Of a DNA stretch of 64,000 nt, positions 19,251 through 27,895 are shown in pieces. Below the pieces are notes generated by a model that was given only the letters and a program-made list of their open reading frames with translations, did not search any database and had not been told where the DNA came from. The stretch covers positions 5,713-69,712 of the forward strand of contig NZ_LGEG01000256.1 in assembly GCF_001280125.1 (NCBI RefSeq). Reading direction: 5' to 3'. The position numbers and the translations under genes are program-made. The stretch comes from Streptomyces sp. NRRL F-6492 (GTDB taxonomy: Bacteria > Actinomycetota > Actinomycetes > Streptomycetales > Streptomycetaceae). Each line of letters begins with the position of its first letter. The stretch's first letter is position 1.

Positions 19251-19936
19251 CGCGCCCCGGGAGGGGGTCCGGCCGTCGGTAATCGGTAACCGTGGCCGGA
19301 AGCCTCCGTGTGCGAACTGACATCAGTCGGGCATCTTCGTCAGGTCGGTATCGACAAGACATGTCCGACCGGTGTAAATGATCTTCGAGGCCTCCGGAGC
19401 CGACGGCTCCGGGATTCCTCCGCGTCCCCTTCCTCCGGTTCCCCCGGTCCGGGGGTCGCCGGTCCACGGGTCCTTCGGCTCCCGCCCGGTGGGGACGTTG
19501 GTCCCGATCCGGGCCTTTGGCTCAAGCGTGACGGACAGCACTTAACGCACCCTTGCGCCGATCACCCATCCTCGTGCCAAAATAGGACAAGGAGTCCGGG
19601 GAGGGTTCCTTCCGTCCAACTTTGGGCGGAACGCTCAGCATTGCACTCTATGGGGGGTCTGAGGACTCCTGATCGCCCTGTGACTGATCGTCACAGACGC
19701 GTGACTGTCCGTTATGGCATGGTCCATCGACTTCCGCCGCTGATGAACACCTGCGAGGGCAATTCCATCGGTTTGGCCGACGTGGCTGGACGGATGGTGT
19801 AGTTGTAGTGCCGAGGACAAGCCGTTCGTCCTATAACCGACTCGGCCCGCTTCTGCCATTTCGGGCAACGCGGGTCAAGGTGCAGAATTTAGAGGAAAGA
19901 ACCGAGATTGGTTCGGTTCTCCCGAGGAGGCCGCTC
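19251..19936. other. Long upstream region of bldC
   Basis: 686 bp with no supported gene. It contains a GC hairpin at 19394-19412 (CCGGAGCC/GGCTCCGG) that may end the preceding transcript, and a relatively AT-rich segment from 19520 to 19930. A weak promoter candidate is TTGGCC (19773-19778) with TGTAGT (19798-19803), 19 bp apart. A leader of over 100 bases before bldC would result. The length suggests complex developmental control. Confidence 0.45.
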
Positions 19937-20143
19937 ATGACCGCTCGCACCCCTGATGCCGAGCCGCTGCTGACCCCTGCCGAGGTCGCCACGATGTTCC
20001 GTGTGGACCCGAAGACGGTGACCCGTTGGGCCAAGGCGGGCAAGCTCACGTCCATCCGCACCCTGGGTGGGCACCGCCGGTACCGCGAGGCCGAGGTCCG
20101 CGCGCTGCTGGCGGGCATTCCGCAGCAGCGCAGCGAGGCCTGA
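19937..20143 (+). CDS. bldC: BldC, MerR-like developmental regulator
   Basis: A 68-residue single-domain winged-helix protein: LTPAEVATMFRVDPKTVTRWAKAGKL is the helix-turn-helix and RTLGGHRRYREAEV the wing. BldC lacks the MerR coiled-coil dimerisation helix and binds head-to-tail on direct repeats. It controls the timing of sporulation in Streptomyces. The start has a strong GAGGAGG seven bases upstream, and the length matches BldC exactly. Terminated by the strong hairpin at 20259. Confidence 0.96.
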   Translation: MTARTPDAEPLLTPAEVATMFRVDPKTVTRWAKAGKLTSIRTLGGHRRYREAEVRALLAGIPQQRSEA

Positions 20144-20258
20144 GGTCGCGTGACACCCCGCAGTACCCCGTAACACCGGGCCCTTCCGGATCCCCCAATC
20201 CGGCTGCCCACCCCTAGCTCTGCCGGCGGACACCTGCCCCAACAGGTCTTCGTCAGAC

Positions 20259-20297
20259 GATCGCGCTGGACTCCGCCGGGTCCAGCGCGATCTTTTT
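20259..20297 (+). terminator. Strong terminator after bldC
   Basis: A perfect 13-bp stem (GATCGCGCTGGAC / GTCCAGCGCGATC) with an 8-base loop is followed by TTTTT, a textbook intrinsic terminator that is rare in this genome. Confidence 0.93.
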
Positions 20298-20323
20298 GTG
20301 TCCGGCGCCGTCCGGTGGTCAGT

Positions 20324-20409
20324 GGTGCAATTGCACCGATTAAATCGGACCGGTGTAGGGAGGGTGTAAGTGAAGGGGTTTCTGAAACTCTTTCAGTGAC
20401 ACCCGTCAC
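20324..20409. promoter_or_regulatory. Cluster of four palindromes in an AT-rich orphan intergenic region
   Basis: Within 86 bp there are GGTGCAATTGCACC (20324-20337), CCGATTAAATCGG (20336-20348), CTGAAACTCTTTCAG (20382-20396) and GTGACACCCGTCAC (20396-20409). The area is AT-richer than its flanks and contains GGGAGGG followed by a nine-codon frame from GTG at 20370 (VKGFLKLFQ, then TGA). It lies after the bldC terminator and at the 3' side of the next minus-strand gene, so no annotated gene explains it. A promoter/operator for a small RNA or mini-ORF is possible. Confidence 0.5.
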
Positions 20410-20472
20410 ACGGACGACCTCTTGCCAAGGTCAAGGCTGCCACTTCCCGGCGGGCCTCCGGGGCTCCGTTGG

Positions 20473-20700
20473 TCACGGGTCGGCGGGACCTTCGTCCTCC
20501 GCCGGCGACGGCCGCTCCCCGGCCTCCGGGACCTCCGGATCCTGCGCCGCCTCCGGGACCTCCGGCATCTCCATGGCGAGCCTCAGGAGGCGGTGGCAGA
20601 CCACGCAGTGGCGCGTGAGGTGCCCGTACCGCGACGCGGCCGCCAGATGGGCGCGCAGCAGTGCTCGTGTGTCGTGCCGTGCTGCGGACGCCGCGGCCAT
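20473..20700 (-). CDS. Small DUF6274-like protein
   Basis: A 75-residue protein (MAAASAARHDTRALLRAHL, then LTRHCVVCHRLLRLAME) followed by an acidic Pro/Glu-rich tail. The HCxxCH pattern suggests a metal site, as in small treble-clef or zinc-ribbon proteins. From memory it resembles the Streptomyces-specific DUF6274 group, found beside bldC. No function is known. ATG at 20700 is preferred; the longer frame would run into tRNA-Asp. Confidence 0.7.
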   Translation of the reverse strand: MAAASAARHDTRALLRAHLAAASRYGHLTRHCVVCHRLLRLAMEMPEVPEAAQDPEVPEAGERPSPAEDEGPADP

Positions 20701-20789
20701 GCGCGACCACCTCCAGTCGGGGCCCCCGATTCCCTGAAGTCCGGAGTACCGGCGGGCATGGGCCCCCGTCAAGACACGGGAACGCAACG

Positions 20790-20817
20790 AAGGCCCGCAT
20801 CTCACGATGCGGGCCTT
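20790..20817 (-). terminator. Terminator of tRNA-Asp copy 1
   Basis: Stem AAGGCCCGCAT / ATGCGGGCCTT with a 6-base loop, 11 bp beyond the tRNA 3' end on the minus strand. Confidence 0.88.
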
Positions 20818-20828
20818 CGTTTTCGGGG

Positions 20829-20902
20829 CGATCCTGACGGGACTTGAACCCGCGACCTCCACCTTGACAGGGTGGCGAGCTAACCAACTGCTCCACAGGA
20901 CC
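20829..20902 (-). tRNA. tRNA-Asp(GTC), copy 1
   Basis: A 74-nt cloverleaf on the minus strand with acceptor GGTCCTG/CAGGATC (one G-T pair), anticodon loop CTGTCAA (GTC), T-loop TTCAAGT and discriminator G. CCA is not encoded. The sequence is identical to the copy at 27605-27678. Confidence 0.96.
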
Positions 20903-20994
20903 TTGCTCTCAGCGCTCTTTCAAGCGGCTGCGAGAGAGACTGTACAGCAGGTCAGCGGGTGCGGTCGAACTCACCGGCGGCGAGGACCCGACTA

Positions 20995-21081
20995 CCGGTT
21001 CGCGCGGGTCCGGCGGCGGGTCCGAGACCGGTCCGCGCGGGTCCGGCGGCGGGTCTCCGGCCGGTCCGCGCGGGTCCGGCT
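20995..21081. repeat. 33-bp tandem repeat (about 2.6 copies) at the hrpA 3' end
   Basis: Units begin CCGGTYCGCGCGGGTCC at 20995, 21028 and 21061; the third copy is partial and contains the hrpA stop codon. A 33-bp period keeps frame (11 codons), so past expansions may have moved the stop codon. Confidence 0.85.
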
Positions 21082-24000
21082 ACGGGGCCATCGCGTCGAT
21101 CGCCTTCACGATCCGCTTGTCCGAGACCGGGTGCGCCGTCCCCAGGGCGTGCGCGAAGTAGCTCACCCGCAGCTCCTCGATCATCCAGCGGATGTCGGTG
21201 ACCTCGGCCGGCACCGGCCGCCCCTTCGGGAGCTGTTCCAGGAGCCAGGCGTACTCGTCCTGCATCTCCTGGACCTTCTCCATCCGGGTGGTGTCCCGCT
21301 GGACCCCGGTGGGCATCTGCTGGAGCCGCCGGTCCACCGCCACCAGGTAGCGCATCAGGTCCGGGAGCCGCTTCAGACCCGTACGGGTGACGAAGCCGGC
21401 CGGCACCAGCCAGTTCAGCTGCGCCCGCACGTCCTGGAGGTTCGGGAGGAGCGCCGGGCTGCCCGTGGCCTTCAGGCGCCGCTCGCAGGCCTGCCAGGCC
21501 GCCAGGATCTGCTGGACCTGGCCCACCGTCCGCACCGTCGTGTCCACCAGGTCCGCGCGGACCTTGTCGTACAGCTTCCGGAAGGACTCCTCGTCCCAGG
21601 CCGGGCCGCCGTGGTCCGCGATCAGCTTGTCGGCGGCGGCGGTCGCGCAGTCGTCGAAGAGGGCCTGGATCGAGCCGTGCGGGTTCGAGGAGAGGGCCAG
21701 CTTCTGCTGGTTGGTCAGCTTGTCCGAGGCGAACTTCGCCGGGTTCACCGGGATGTTCAGCATGATCAGCTTCCGGGTGCCCCGCCACATCGCGAGCGCC
21801 TGCTCGGCCTCCGTGTCGAAGAGCCGCACGGCCACGCCGTCGCCCTCGTCCACGAGCGCCGGGTACGCCTTGACCGGCTGTCCGGCCCGACGGGTCTCGA
21901 AGACCTTCGTGAGCGTGCCGATCGTCCAGTCCTTGAGCCCCGAGCGCTCCAGGGAGGGCCCGGAGCCGTCCGGGCCGCCCGTGGCCGCCGCGGCGGCCTT
22001 GGAGAGCGCCTGGCGGGCCTTGGGGCGCAGCGTGAGCCGCAGCGTCTCCAGGTCCTTGGCCTCGGCCAGCTTGCGGCGCCGCTCGTCGACGATCCGGAAC
22101 GTCACCTTGAGGTGCTCGGGCACCTTCGCCCAGTCGAAGTCCTCGGCGGTCAGCGGCACTCCGACCATCCGCTGGAGCTCGCGCGCCAGCGCCGTCGTCA
22201 GCGGCTCCTGCACGGGGACGACCGTGTCCAGGAAGCGGCCCGCGAAGTTGGGCGCCGGGACGTAGTGCCGGCGGATCGGCTTCGGCAGGGAGCGGATCAG
22301 CTCCGTGACGACCTCCGCCCGCAGGCCCGGGATCTGCCACTCGAAGCCCTCGTCCGTCACCTGGTTGAGCACCTGGAGCGGTATGTGGACGGTCACGCCG
22401 TCCGCGTCCGCGCCCGGCTCGAACTGGTACGTCACCCGGAACTTGAGCGGTCCCTGCCGCCACGAGTCCGGGTAGTCGTCCTTGGTGACCGCCCCCGCCT
22501 TCTCGTTGATGAGCATCTCGCGCTCGAAGTCGAGGAACTCCGGCTCCTCGTGGCGCTTGTGCTTCCACCAGGAGTCGAAGTGGGCGCCGGAGACGACGTG
22601 CTCGGGGACCCGCTTGTCGTAGAAGTCGAAGAGCGTCTCGTCGTCGACCAGGATGTCCCGGCGGCGGGCCCGGTGCTCCAGCTCCTCGACCTCGGTGAGC
22701 AGCTTGCGGTTGTCGGCGAAGAACTTGTGGTGGGTGCGCCAGTCGCCCTCGACCAGCGCGTTCCGGATGAACAGGTCCCGGGAGACCTCCGGGTCGATCC
22801 GCCCGTAGTTCACCTTCCGGTCGGCGACGATCGGGACGCCGTACAGCGTCACCTTCTCGAACGCCATCACGGCCGCCTGGTCCTTCTCCCAGTGCGGTTC
22901 GCTGTACGTCTTCTTCACCAGGTGCTGGGCGAGCGGCTCGATCCACTCGGGCTCGATCCGGGCGTTCACCCGGGCCCAGAGGCGCGAGGTCTCCACCAGC
23001 TCGGCGGACATGACGAAGCGCGGGGGCTTCTTGAAGAGCGCGGAGCCGGGGAAGATCGCGAACTTGGCGCTGCGGGCGCCCAGGTAGTCGTTCTTCGCCC
23101 CGTCCTTCACGTCCTTGAGGCCGATGTGCGAGAGCAGACCGGCCAGGAGCGAGACGTGCACGGACTGCTCCGGCGCGTCCTCCTCGTTGAGGTGGATGCC
23201 CATCTGCTTCGCGACCGTCCGCAGCTGGGCGTAGATGTCCTGCCACTCGCGGATCCGCAGGAAGTTCAGGTACTCCTGCTTGCACATGCGGCGGAAGGAG
23301 CTGGAACCCCGCTCCTTCTGCTGCTCGCGCACGTACCGCCACAGGTTCAGGTACGCGAGGAAGTCGCTCGTCTCGTCCTTGAACCGGGCGTGCTGCTGGT
23401 CGGCCTGCGCCTGCTTCTCCGCCGGCCGCTCGCGCGGGTCCTGGATGGAGAGCGCCGCCGCGATCACCATGACCTCGCGGACGCAGCCGTTCCGGTCCGC
23501 CTCCAGGACCATCCGGGCGAGCCGGGGGTCCACGGGCAGCTGGGACAGCTTCCGGCCCTGCTGGGTGAGCCGCTTCTTCGGGTCCTTCTCGGCCGGGTCG
23601 ATCGCGCCGAGCTCCTGGAGGAGCTGCACGCCGTCCCGGATGTTGCGGTGGTCCGGCGGGTCGATGAAGGGGAACTTCTCGATGTCGCCGAGCCCGGCGG
23701 CGGTCATCTGGAGGATGACGGAGGCCAGGTTGGTACGGAGGATCTCGGCGTCCGTGAACTCGGGGCGGGACAGGAAGTCGTCCTCCGAGTACAGCCGGAC
23801 GCAGATGCCGTCGGACGTACGGCCGCAGCGGCCCTTGCGCTGGTTGGCGCTGGCCTGGCTGACGGGCTCGATCGGCAGCCGCTGCACCTTGGTCCGGTGC
23901 GAGTAGCGCGAGATGCGGGCGGTGCCCGGGTCGATCACGTACTTGATGCCGGGGACGGTCAGGGACGTCTCGGCGACGTTCGTGGCGAGGACGATCCGGC

Positions 24001-25018
24001 GGCCGGAGTGGGCCTGGAAGACGCGGTGCTGCTCGGCGTGCGACAGGCGCGCGTAGAGGGGGAGGACCTCGGTGTTGCGCAGGTTCCGCTTGAGCAGGGC
24101 GTCCGCCGTGTCGCGGATCTCGCGCTCGCCGGAGAGGAAGACCAGGACGTCGCCGGGGCCCTCGCCCTGGAGCTCGTCGACGGCGTCGCAGATCGCGGTG
24201 ATCTGGTCCCGGTCGGACTCCTCGCCGTCCTCTTCGAGGAGCGGCCGGTAGCGCACCTCGACGGGATACGTGCGGCCGCTGACCTCGACGATCGGGGCGT
24301 CCCCGAAGTGGCGGGAGAAGCGCTCCGGGTCGATGGTCGCGGAGGTGATCACGACCTTGAGGTCGGGGCGCTTCGGGAGCAGCTGGGCCAGGTAGCCGAG
24401 CAGGAAGTCGATGTTGAGGGACCGCTCGTGGGCCTCGTCGATGATGATCGTGTCGTACGCGCGCAGCTCGCGGTCCGTCTGGATCTCCGCGAGCAGGATG
24501 CCGTCCGTCATCAGCTTCACGAAGGTCGCGTCGGGGTTCACCTGGTCGGTGAAGCGGACCTTCCAGCCGACGGCCTCGCCGAGGGGGGTCCTCAGCTCCT
24601 CGGCGACCCGCTCGGCGACCGTGCGGGCGGCGATCCGGCGGGGCTGGGTGTGTCCGATCATGCCCCGGACGCCCCGGCCCAGCTCCATGCAGATCTTCGG
24701 GATCTGGGTGGTCTTCCCGGAGCCCGTCTCACCGGCGACGATCACGACCTGGTGGTCGCGTATCGCCTCCAGGATCTCGTCCTTCTTCTGCGAGACGGGG
24801 AGCTGTTCGGGGTACGTGACGGCGGGCACGCGCGCGGCGCGCGCGTCGACGCGCTCCTTGGCCTTGGCCGCCTCTGCGGCGATCTCGTCCAGGACGGCCG
24901 CGCGGGCCTCGGGCTTGCGGATGCGGCGGGCGCCTTCGAGACGGCGGCCGAGCCGGTGGGAGTCCCGCAGCGAGACCCCGGCCAGGACGGACTGGAGGGC
25001 GGCGAAGGAAGTAGACAT
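21080..25018 (-). CDS. hrpA: ATP-dependent RNA helicase HrpA (DEAH box)
   Basis: A 1312-residue DEAH-box RNA helicase of the large bacterial HrpA type. Motif I GETGSGKT is at 96-103, motif II DEAH at 194-197 (IIIDEAHERS), motif III SAT (VITSATIDPE), motif VI around QRKGRCGRTSDG, followed by the helicase-associated and OB-fold domains and the long C-terminal DUF3418 region ending LGTAHPVSDKRIVKAIDAM. E. coli HrpA is similar in length and acts in mRNA processing and ribosome rescue. It is transcribed alone. The 1585-residue frame on the opposite strand is an antisense artefact. Confidence 0.95.
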   Translation of the reverse strand: MSTSFAALQSVLAGVSLRDSHRLGRRLEGARRIRKPEARAAVLDEIAAEAAKAKERVDARAARVPAVTYPEQLPVSQKKDEILEAIRDHQVVIVAGETGSGKTTQIPKICMELGRGVRGMIGHTQPRRIAARTVAERVAEELRTPLGEAVGWKVRFTDQVNPDATFVKLMTDGILLAEIQTDRELRAYDTIIIDEAHERSLNIDFLLGYLAQLLPKRPDLKVVITSATIDPERFSRHFGDAPIVEVSGRTYPVEVRYRPLLEEDGEESDRDQITAICDAVDELQGEGPGDVLVFLSGEREIRDTADALLKRNLRNTEVLPLYARLSHAEQHRVFQAHSGRRIVLATNVAETSLTVPGIKYVIDPGTARISRYSHRTKVQRLPIEPVSQASANQRKGRCGRTSDGICVRLYSEDDFLSRPEFTDAEILRTNLASVILQMTAAGLGDIEKFPFIDPPDHRNIRDGVQLLQELGAIDPAEKDPKKRLTQQGRKLSQLPVDPRLARMVLEADRNGCVREVMVIAAALSIQDPRERPAEKQAQADQQHARFKDETSDFLAYLNLWRYVREQQKERGSSSFRRMCKQEYLNFLRIREWQDIYAQLRTVAKQMGIHLNEEDAPEQSVHVSLLAGLLSHIGLKDVKDGAKNDYLGARSAKFAIFPGSALFKKPPRFVMSAELVETSRLWARVNARIEPEWIEPLAQHLVKKTYSEPHWEKDQAAVMAFEKVTLYGVPIVADRKVNYGRIDPEVSRDLFIRNALVEGDWRTHHKFFADNRKLLTEVEELEHRARRRDILVDDETLFDFYDKRVPEHVVSGAHFDSWWKHKRHEEPEFLDFEREMLINEKAGAVTKDDYPDSWRQGPLKFRVTYQFEPGADADGVTVHIPLQVLNQVTDEGFEWQIPGLRAEVVTELIRSLPKPIRRHYVPAPNFAGRFLDTVVPVQEPLTTALARELQRMVGVPLTAEDFDWAKVPEHLKVTFRIVDERRRKLAEAKDLETLRLTLRPKARQALSKAAAAATGGPDGSGPSLERSGLKDWTIGTLTKVFETRRAGQPVKAYPALVDEGDGVAVRLFDTEAEQALAMWRGTRKLIMLNIPVNPAKFASDKLTNQQKLALSSNPHGSIQALFDDCATAAADKLIADHGGPAWDEESFRKLYDKVRADLVDTTVRTVGQVQQILAAWQACERRLKATGSPALLPNLQDVRAQLNWLVPAGFVTRTGLKRLPDLMRYLVAVDRRLQQMPTGVQRDTTRMEKVQEMQDEYAWLLEQLPKGRPVPAEVTDIRWMIEELRVSYFAHALGTAHPVSDKRIVKAIDAMAP

Positions 25019-25140
25019 ACGGAATCCAGGATCGCACCTGCGGACGAGAAGCGGCGAACCGATTTACGAGCGGCGCCCCGGGGCGTCCGCGCGGGGTGCG
25101 TACTATTTCGGGCACGTCGACCGGACCGGAGAGGTTTCGC

Positions 25141-25572
25141 ATGTTCCGCACCACCCGCGCGCCGGCGGCGTTCGCCGCGCTCCTGGGGCTGGTGCTGGGG
25201 CTTCTGGTGTGGGGTGCTCCCGGTGCGCGGGCCGCGACCGTCGTCTCCGTGCCCGCCGTTTCCACGACCGCCGTTTCCGTGCCCGCCGTTTCCACGACCG
25301 CCACCGCTTCCGCCGCCTCCGTGGTCTCCCTCCCGGGGGCCGCCGTGCCCGGCTGCGATCCGGGGGGCCGCCCCGCCGGCGCGGGGGCCGACGGCCCCGT
25401 CGTACCGCCGCGCGCGCACGGCTTCGCGGAGCTGCTGCCCGCCCTCGCCGCCGACCGGGCGCCGGGCGGGGACCGGCCCGTGGACGCGGCCGGCCGGGTG
25501 CCGGCGCCGGGACGGGAGCCGCCCGACCTCGTACCGCCGTCGCCGGTGGAGCTGTCGGTCCTGAGGGTGTAG
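25141..25572 (+). CDS. Small secreted protein of unknown function
   Basis: A 143-residue protein with a signal peptide (hydrophobic core FAALLGLVLGLLVWGAPGARA, cleavage likely after ARA near residue 32). It continues with a duplicated VSVPAVSTTA segment coded by direct repeats at about 25249-25305. The mature part is Pro/Gly-rich with a single Cys and no recognisable fold. GGAGAGG lies upstream of the ATG. It precedes a DsbA-like gene by about 60 bp, possibly in one transcript. Confidence 0.65.
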   Translation: MFRTTRAPAAFAALLGLVLGLLVWGAPGARAATVVSVPAVSTTAVSVPAVSTTATASAASVVSLPGAAVPGCDPGGRPAGAGADGPVVPPRAHGFAELLPALAADRAPGGDRPVDAAGRVPAPGREPPDLVPPSPVELSVLRV

Positions 25573-25631
25573 ACGGCCGGCCCTCCTCCGCCGTCCTCTT
25601 CTCTCCCCTCGTCGTTCAGGAGCGCTTCCGC

Positions 25632-26528
25632 ATGTCCACGTCCACCTCCGCGTCCTCCAGGTCCAAGCCGGTCGCGATCGTCGCCGGAGTGGCGGCCGCC
25701 GCCGTGCTGCTCGGCGTCGTCTCGTACACCGCCACCAAGCCCTCGCCCCCCGGCGCCTCCGGCGCGTCCGCCGCCGCGGAGGTCTCCGCCGACCCGTCCG
25801 CCGGCGTCTATCCCGAGCTGGAGGCGTACGCCCGCCGCGATGCCTCCGACGGACTCGCCCTGGGCCGGGCCGACGCGCCCGTGGTGCTCATCGAGTACGC
25901 GGACTTCAAGTGCGGCTACTGCGGGAAGTTCGCCCGGGACACCGAGCCGCTCCTGGTGGAGAAGTACGTGGAGAACGGGACCCTGCGCATCGAGTGGCGG
26001 AACTTCCCGATCTTCGGCGAGGAGTCCGAGGCCGTCGCCCGCGCCTCCTGGGCGGCCGGGCAGCAGGGCTGCTTCTGGGAGTTCCACCGGGCCGCCTACG
26101 CGGAGGGCGCCAAGGAGCAGGGCTACGGGAAGGACCGGCTCGCCGCCCTCGCGAAGGAGGCGGGCGTCCCCGACGCGGCCCGGTTCGCGAAGGACACCGA
26201 GGGGCAGGCGGCCCGCACGGCCGTCCGGAAGGACCAGGACCAGGGGTACGCGCTCGGCGCCACCTCCACCCCCTCCTTCCTCGTCAACGGCCGCCCGATC
26301 GCGGGCGCGCAGCCCCTGGAGACCTTCACGGAGGCGATCGAGGCGGCGGCGAGGACGGCGAAGAAGCCCGTGAAGCCGTCGGGGGCCGGGGCGGGTGCCG
26401 AGGGCGGGTCCGGTGCCGAGTCGGGGGCCGGGAACGGGTCCGGGGCCGGTGTCGAGTCCAAGGCCGGGAACGGGTCCGGGGCCGGTGTCGAGTCCAAGGC
26501 CGGGAACGGGTCCGGGGCCGGGCGGTGA
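25632..26528 (+). CDS. DsbA-like membrane-anchored thiol:disulfide oxidoreductase
   Basis: A 298-residue protein with an N-terminal anchor (about residues 13-35), a DsbA/thioredoxin-4 domain with active site CGYC in YADFKCGYCGKF, and the conserved cis-Pro in STPSFLVNG. A helical insertion contains a further Cys (QQGCFWEFH). The C-terminal 50 or so residues are a low-complexity Gly/Ser/Ala tail of a 12-residue repeat (GNGSGAGVESKA). It overlaps the CcdA-like gene, so the pair forms an extracytoplasmic thiol-redox module, probably for folding of secreted proteins or cytochrome maturation. Confidence 0.88.
   Translation: MSTSTSASSRSKPVAIVAGVAAAAVLLGVVSYTATKPSPPGASGASAAAEVSADPSAGVYPELEAYARRDASDGLALGRADAPVVLIEYADFKCGYCGKFARDTEPLLVEKYVENGTLRIEWRNFPIFGEESEAVARASWAAGQQGCFWEFHRAAYAEGAKEQGYGKDRLAALAKEAGVPDAARFAKDTEGQAARTAVRKDQDQGYALGATSTPSFLVNGRPIAGAQPLETFTEAIEAAARTAKKPVKPSGAGAGAEGGSGAESGAGNGSGAGVESKAGNGSGAGVESKAGNGSGAGR
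26427..26520 (+). repeat. 36-bp in-frame tandem repeat in the DsbA-like gene
   Basis: About 2.6 copies of a 36-bp unit starting GCCGGGAACGGGTCC at 26427, 26463 and 26499 encode the 12-residue unit AGNGSGAGVESK. Copies are nearly perfect, indicating recent expansion. Confidence 0.9.
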
Positions 26529-27367
26529 CCTCCGGCATCGGCTACTTCGCCGCCTTCCTCGGCGGACTGCTCGCCCTGCTCAGCCCGTGCAGCGCCCTGC
26601 TGCTCCCGGCCTTCTTCGCGTATTCCATCGACACGCGCGCGAAGCTGGTCGCCAGGACCGGCATCCTCTACGCGGGTCTGGCGACCACCCTCATCCCGCT
26701 CGGCGCGGCCGGCTCCTTCGCGGGCCGGTTCTTCTACGGCCACCGGGACCTGCTCGTCACGGTCGGCGGCTGGCTGATCGTCGGGCTCGGCGTCCTCCAG
26801 GTCCTCGGCCTGGGCTTCGCCTCCCGCCGGATCGCGGAGGCGAGCGGCCGCATCCGGCCCACCTCGGCGCTCTCCGTCTACGCCCTGGGCCTGGTCTACG
26901 GCCTGGCGGGCTTCTGCGCGGGCCCGATCCTCGGCAGCGTCCTGACGGTGGCGGCGCTGAGCGGCAGCCCGGCGTACGGGGGGCTGCTCCTCGCGGTGTA
27001 CGCGCTCGGGATGGCGGTGCCGCTGTTCGTCCTGGCGCTGCTCTGGGAGCGGTACGACCTGGGCCGGCGACGCTGGCTGCGCGGGCGGCCCCTCCGGATC
27101 GGCCGGCTCACGCTCCACTCGACCTCGGTCCTCTCGGGCCTCTTCTTCGTCGCCCTGGGCGCGCTGTTCCTGGTCTTCGACGGGACGACCGCGCTGCCGG
27201 GACTGCTGTCGGTCGACGACTCGTTCGCCGTGGAGGAGCGGGTGGCCTCCCTCGGCCGGGCGGTGCCGGACTGGGCGCTGCTCGTCGCGGTCGTGGCCGT
27301 GGTGGCGGCGGCGTTCGCGGTGCGGGGCCGGCGGGGGAGCCGTACGGGGGAGCGCGAGGAGGCGTGA
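26525..27367 (+). CDS. CcdA/DsbD-type membrane thiol electron transporter
   Basis: A 280-residue membrane protein with six core transmembrane segments plus a C-terminal one. Both redox cysteines are in place: LSPCSALLLPAF in TM1 and FCAGPILGS in TM4, with the prolines typical of CcdA. Its GTG overlaps the stop of the DsbA-like gene by three bases, so they are cotranslated. It should pass electrons from cytoplasmic thioredoxin to the DsbA-like partner. A short basic C-terminus is cytoplasmic. Confidence 0.9.
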   Translation: MTSGIGYFAAFLGGLLALLSPCSALLLPAFFAYSIDTRAKLVARTGILYAGLATTLIPLGAAGSFAGRFFYGHRDLLVTVGGWLIVGLGVLQVLGLGFASRRIAEASGRIRPTSALSVYALGLVYGLAGFCAGPILGSVLTVAALSGSPAYGGLLLAVYALGMAVPLFVLALLWERYDLGRRRWLRGRPLRIGRLTLHSTSVLSGLFFVALGALFLVFDGTTALPGLLSVDDSFAVEERVASLGRAVPDWALLVAVVAVVAAAFAVRGRRGSRTGEREEA

Positions 27368-27473
27368 CGGGCGCGGGGGAGGGGCGCGGGCCCTTCCCCG
27401 TACCGCCGTCGTCCTCCGGAGAGCTGTGCGCTGAGCTTCTGAGGACTCTTCGGAACCCCTTCAGAACACGACG

Positions 27474-27501
27474 AAGGCCCCGTTCTTTCGAACGGGGCCT
27501 T
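27474..27501. terminator. Bidirectional terminator between ccdA-like gene and tRNA cluster
   Basis: Stem AAGGCCCCGTT / AACGGGGCCTT with a 6-base loop and TTCTTTC on the plus side. It can end the plus-strand redox operon and the minus-strand tRNA transcript, whose last tRNA ends 8 bp away. Confidence 0.88.
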
Positions 27502-27508
27502 CTTTCTG

Positions 27509-27582
27509 TGGCTGGGGCCGGGGTCGAACCGGCGACCTATCGCTTTTCAGGCGATCGCTCGTACCAACTGAGCTACCCAGCC
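27509..27582 (-). tRNA. tRNA-Phe(GAA)
   Basis: A 74-nt cloverleaf on the minus strand: acceptor GGCTGGG/CCCAGCC, D-loop with GG, anticodon loop CTGAAAA (GAA), T-loop TTCGACC, discriminator A, no encoded CCA. It is the last tRNA of a Glu-Asp-Phe cluster. Confidence 0.96.
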
Positions 27583-27604
27583 ACGAGACCGTTTCCGGTC
27601 TCAG

Positions 27605-27678
27605 CGATCCTGACGGGACTTGAACCCGCGACCTCCACCTTGACAGGGTGGCGAGCTAACCAACTGCTCCACAGGACC
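27605..27678 (-). tRNA. tRNA-Asp(GTC), copy 2
   Basis: The same 74-nt sequence as tRNA-Asp copy 1 (20829-20902). It lies 22 bp above tRNA-Phe on the same strand, so the two are probably cotranscribed. Confidence 0.96.
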
Positions 27679-27717
27679 TTGTGCGGTGCGAAACAAGTCT
27701 CGCACACGTTTGTAGCG

Positions 27718-27790
27718 TGCCCCCAACGGGATTCGAACCCGTGCTACCGCCTTGAAAGGGCGGCGTCCTGGGCCACTAGACGATGAGGGC
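27718..27790 (-). tRNA. tRNA-Glu(TTC)
   Basis: A 73-nt cloverleaf: acceptor GCCCTCA/TGGGGGC, anticodon stem CCGCC/GGCGG with loop CTTTCAA (anticodon TTC), T-loop TTCGAAT, discriminator A, no encoded CCA. It heads the three-tRNA cluster; its promoter must lie in 27791-27895, shared with the divergent metallopeptidase gene. Confidence 0.96.
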
Positions 27791-27895
27791 TAGAGGCTCA
27801 CCTGGGCGCTTCATCAGCGCGTCGGGGACGTGAGAAGCATATGGGATGCCGGCCGCTATCGCCAAAACGGTTTCCGCCCGGGGGAGAATGGGTGC

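Noticed and set aside
20807..25564. A 1585-codon plus-strand frame opposite hrpA
   Set aside because: It mirrors the third-position GC bias of hrpA, has no family motifs, and runs through tRNA-Asp. Long antisense frames are a normal artefact at this GC content.
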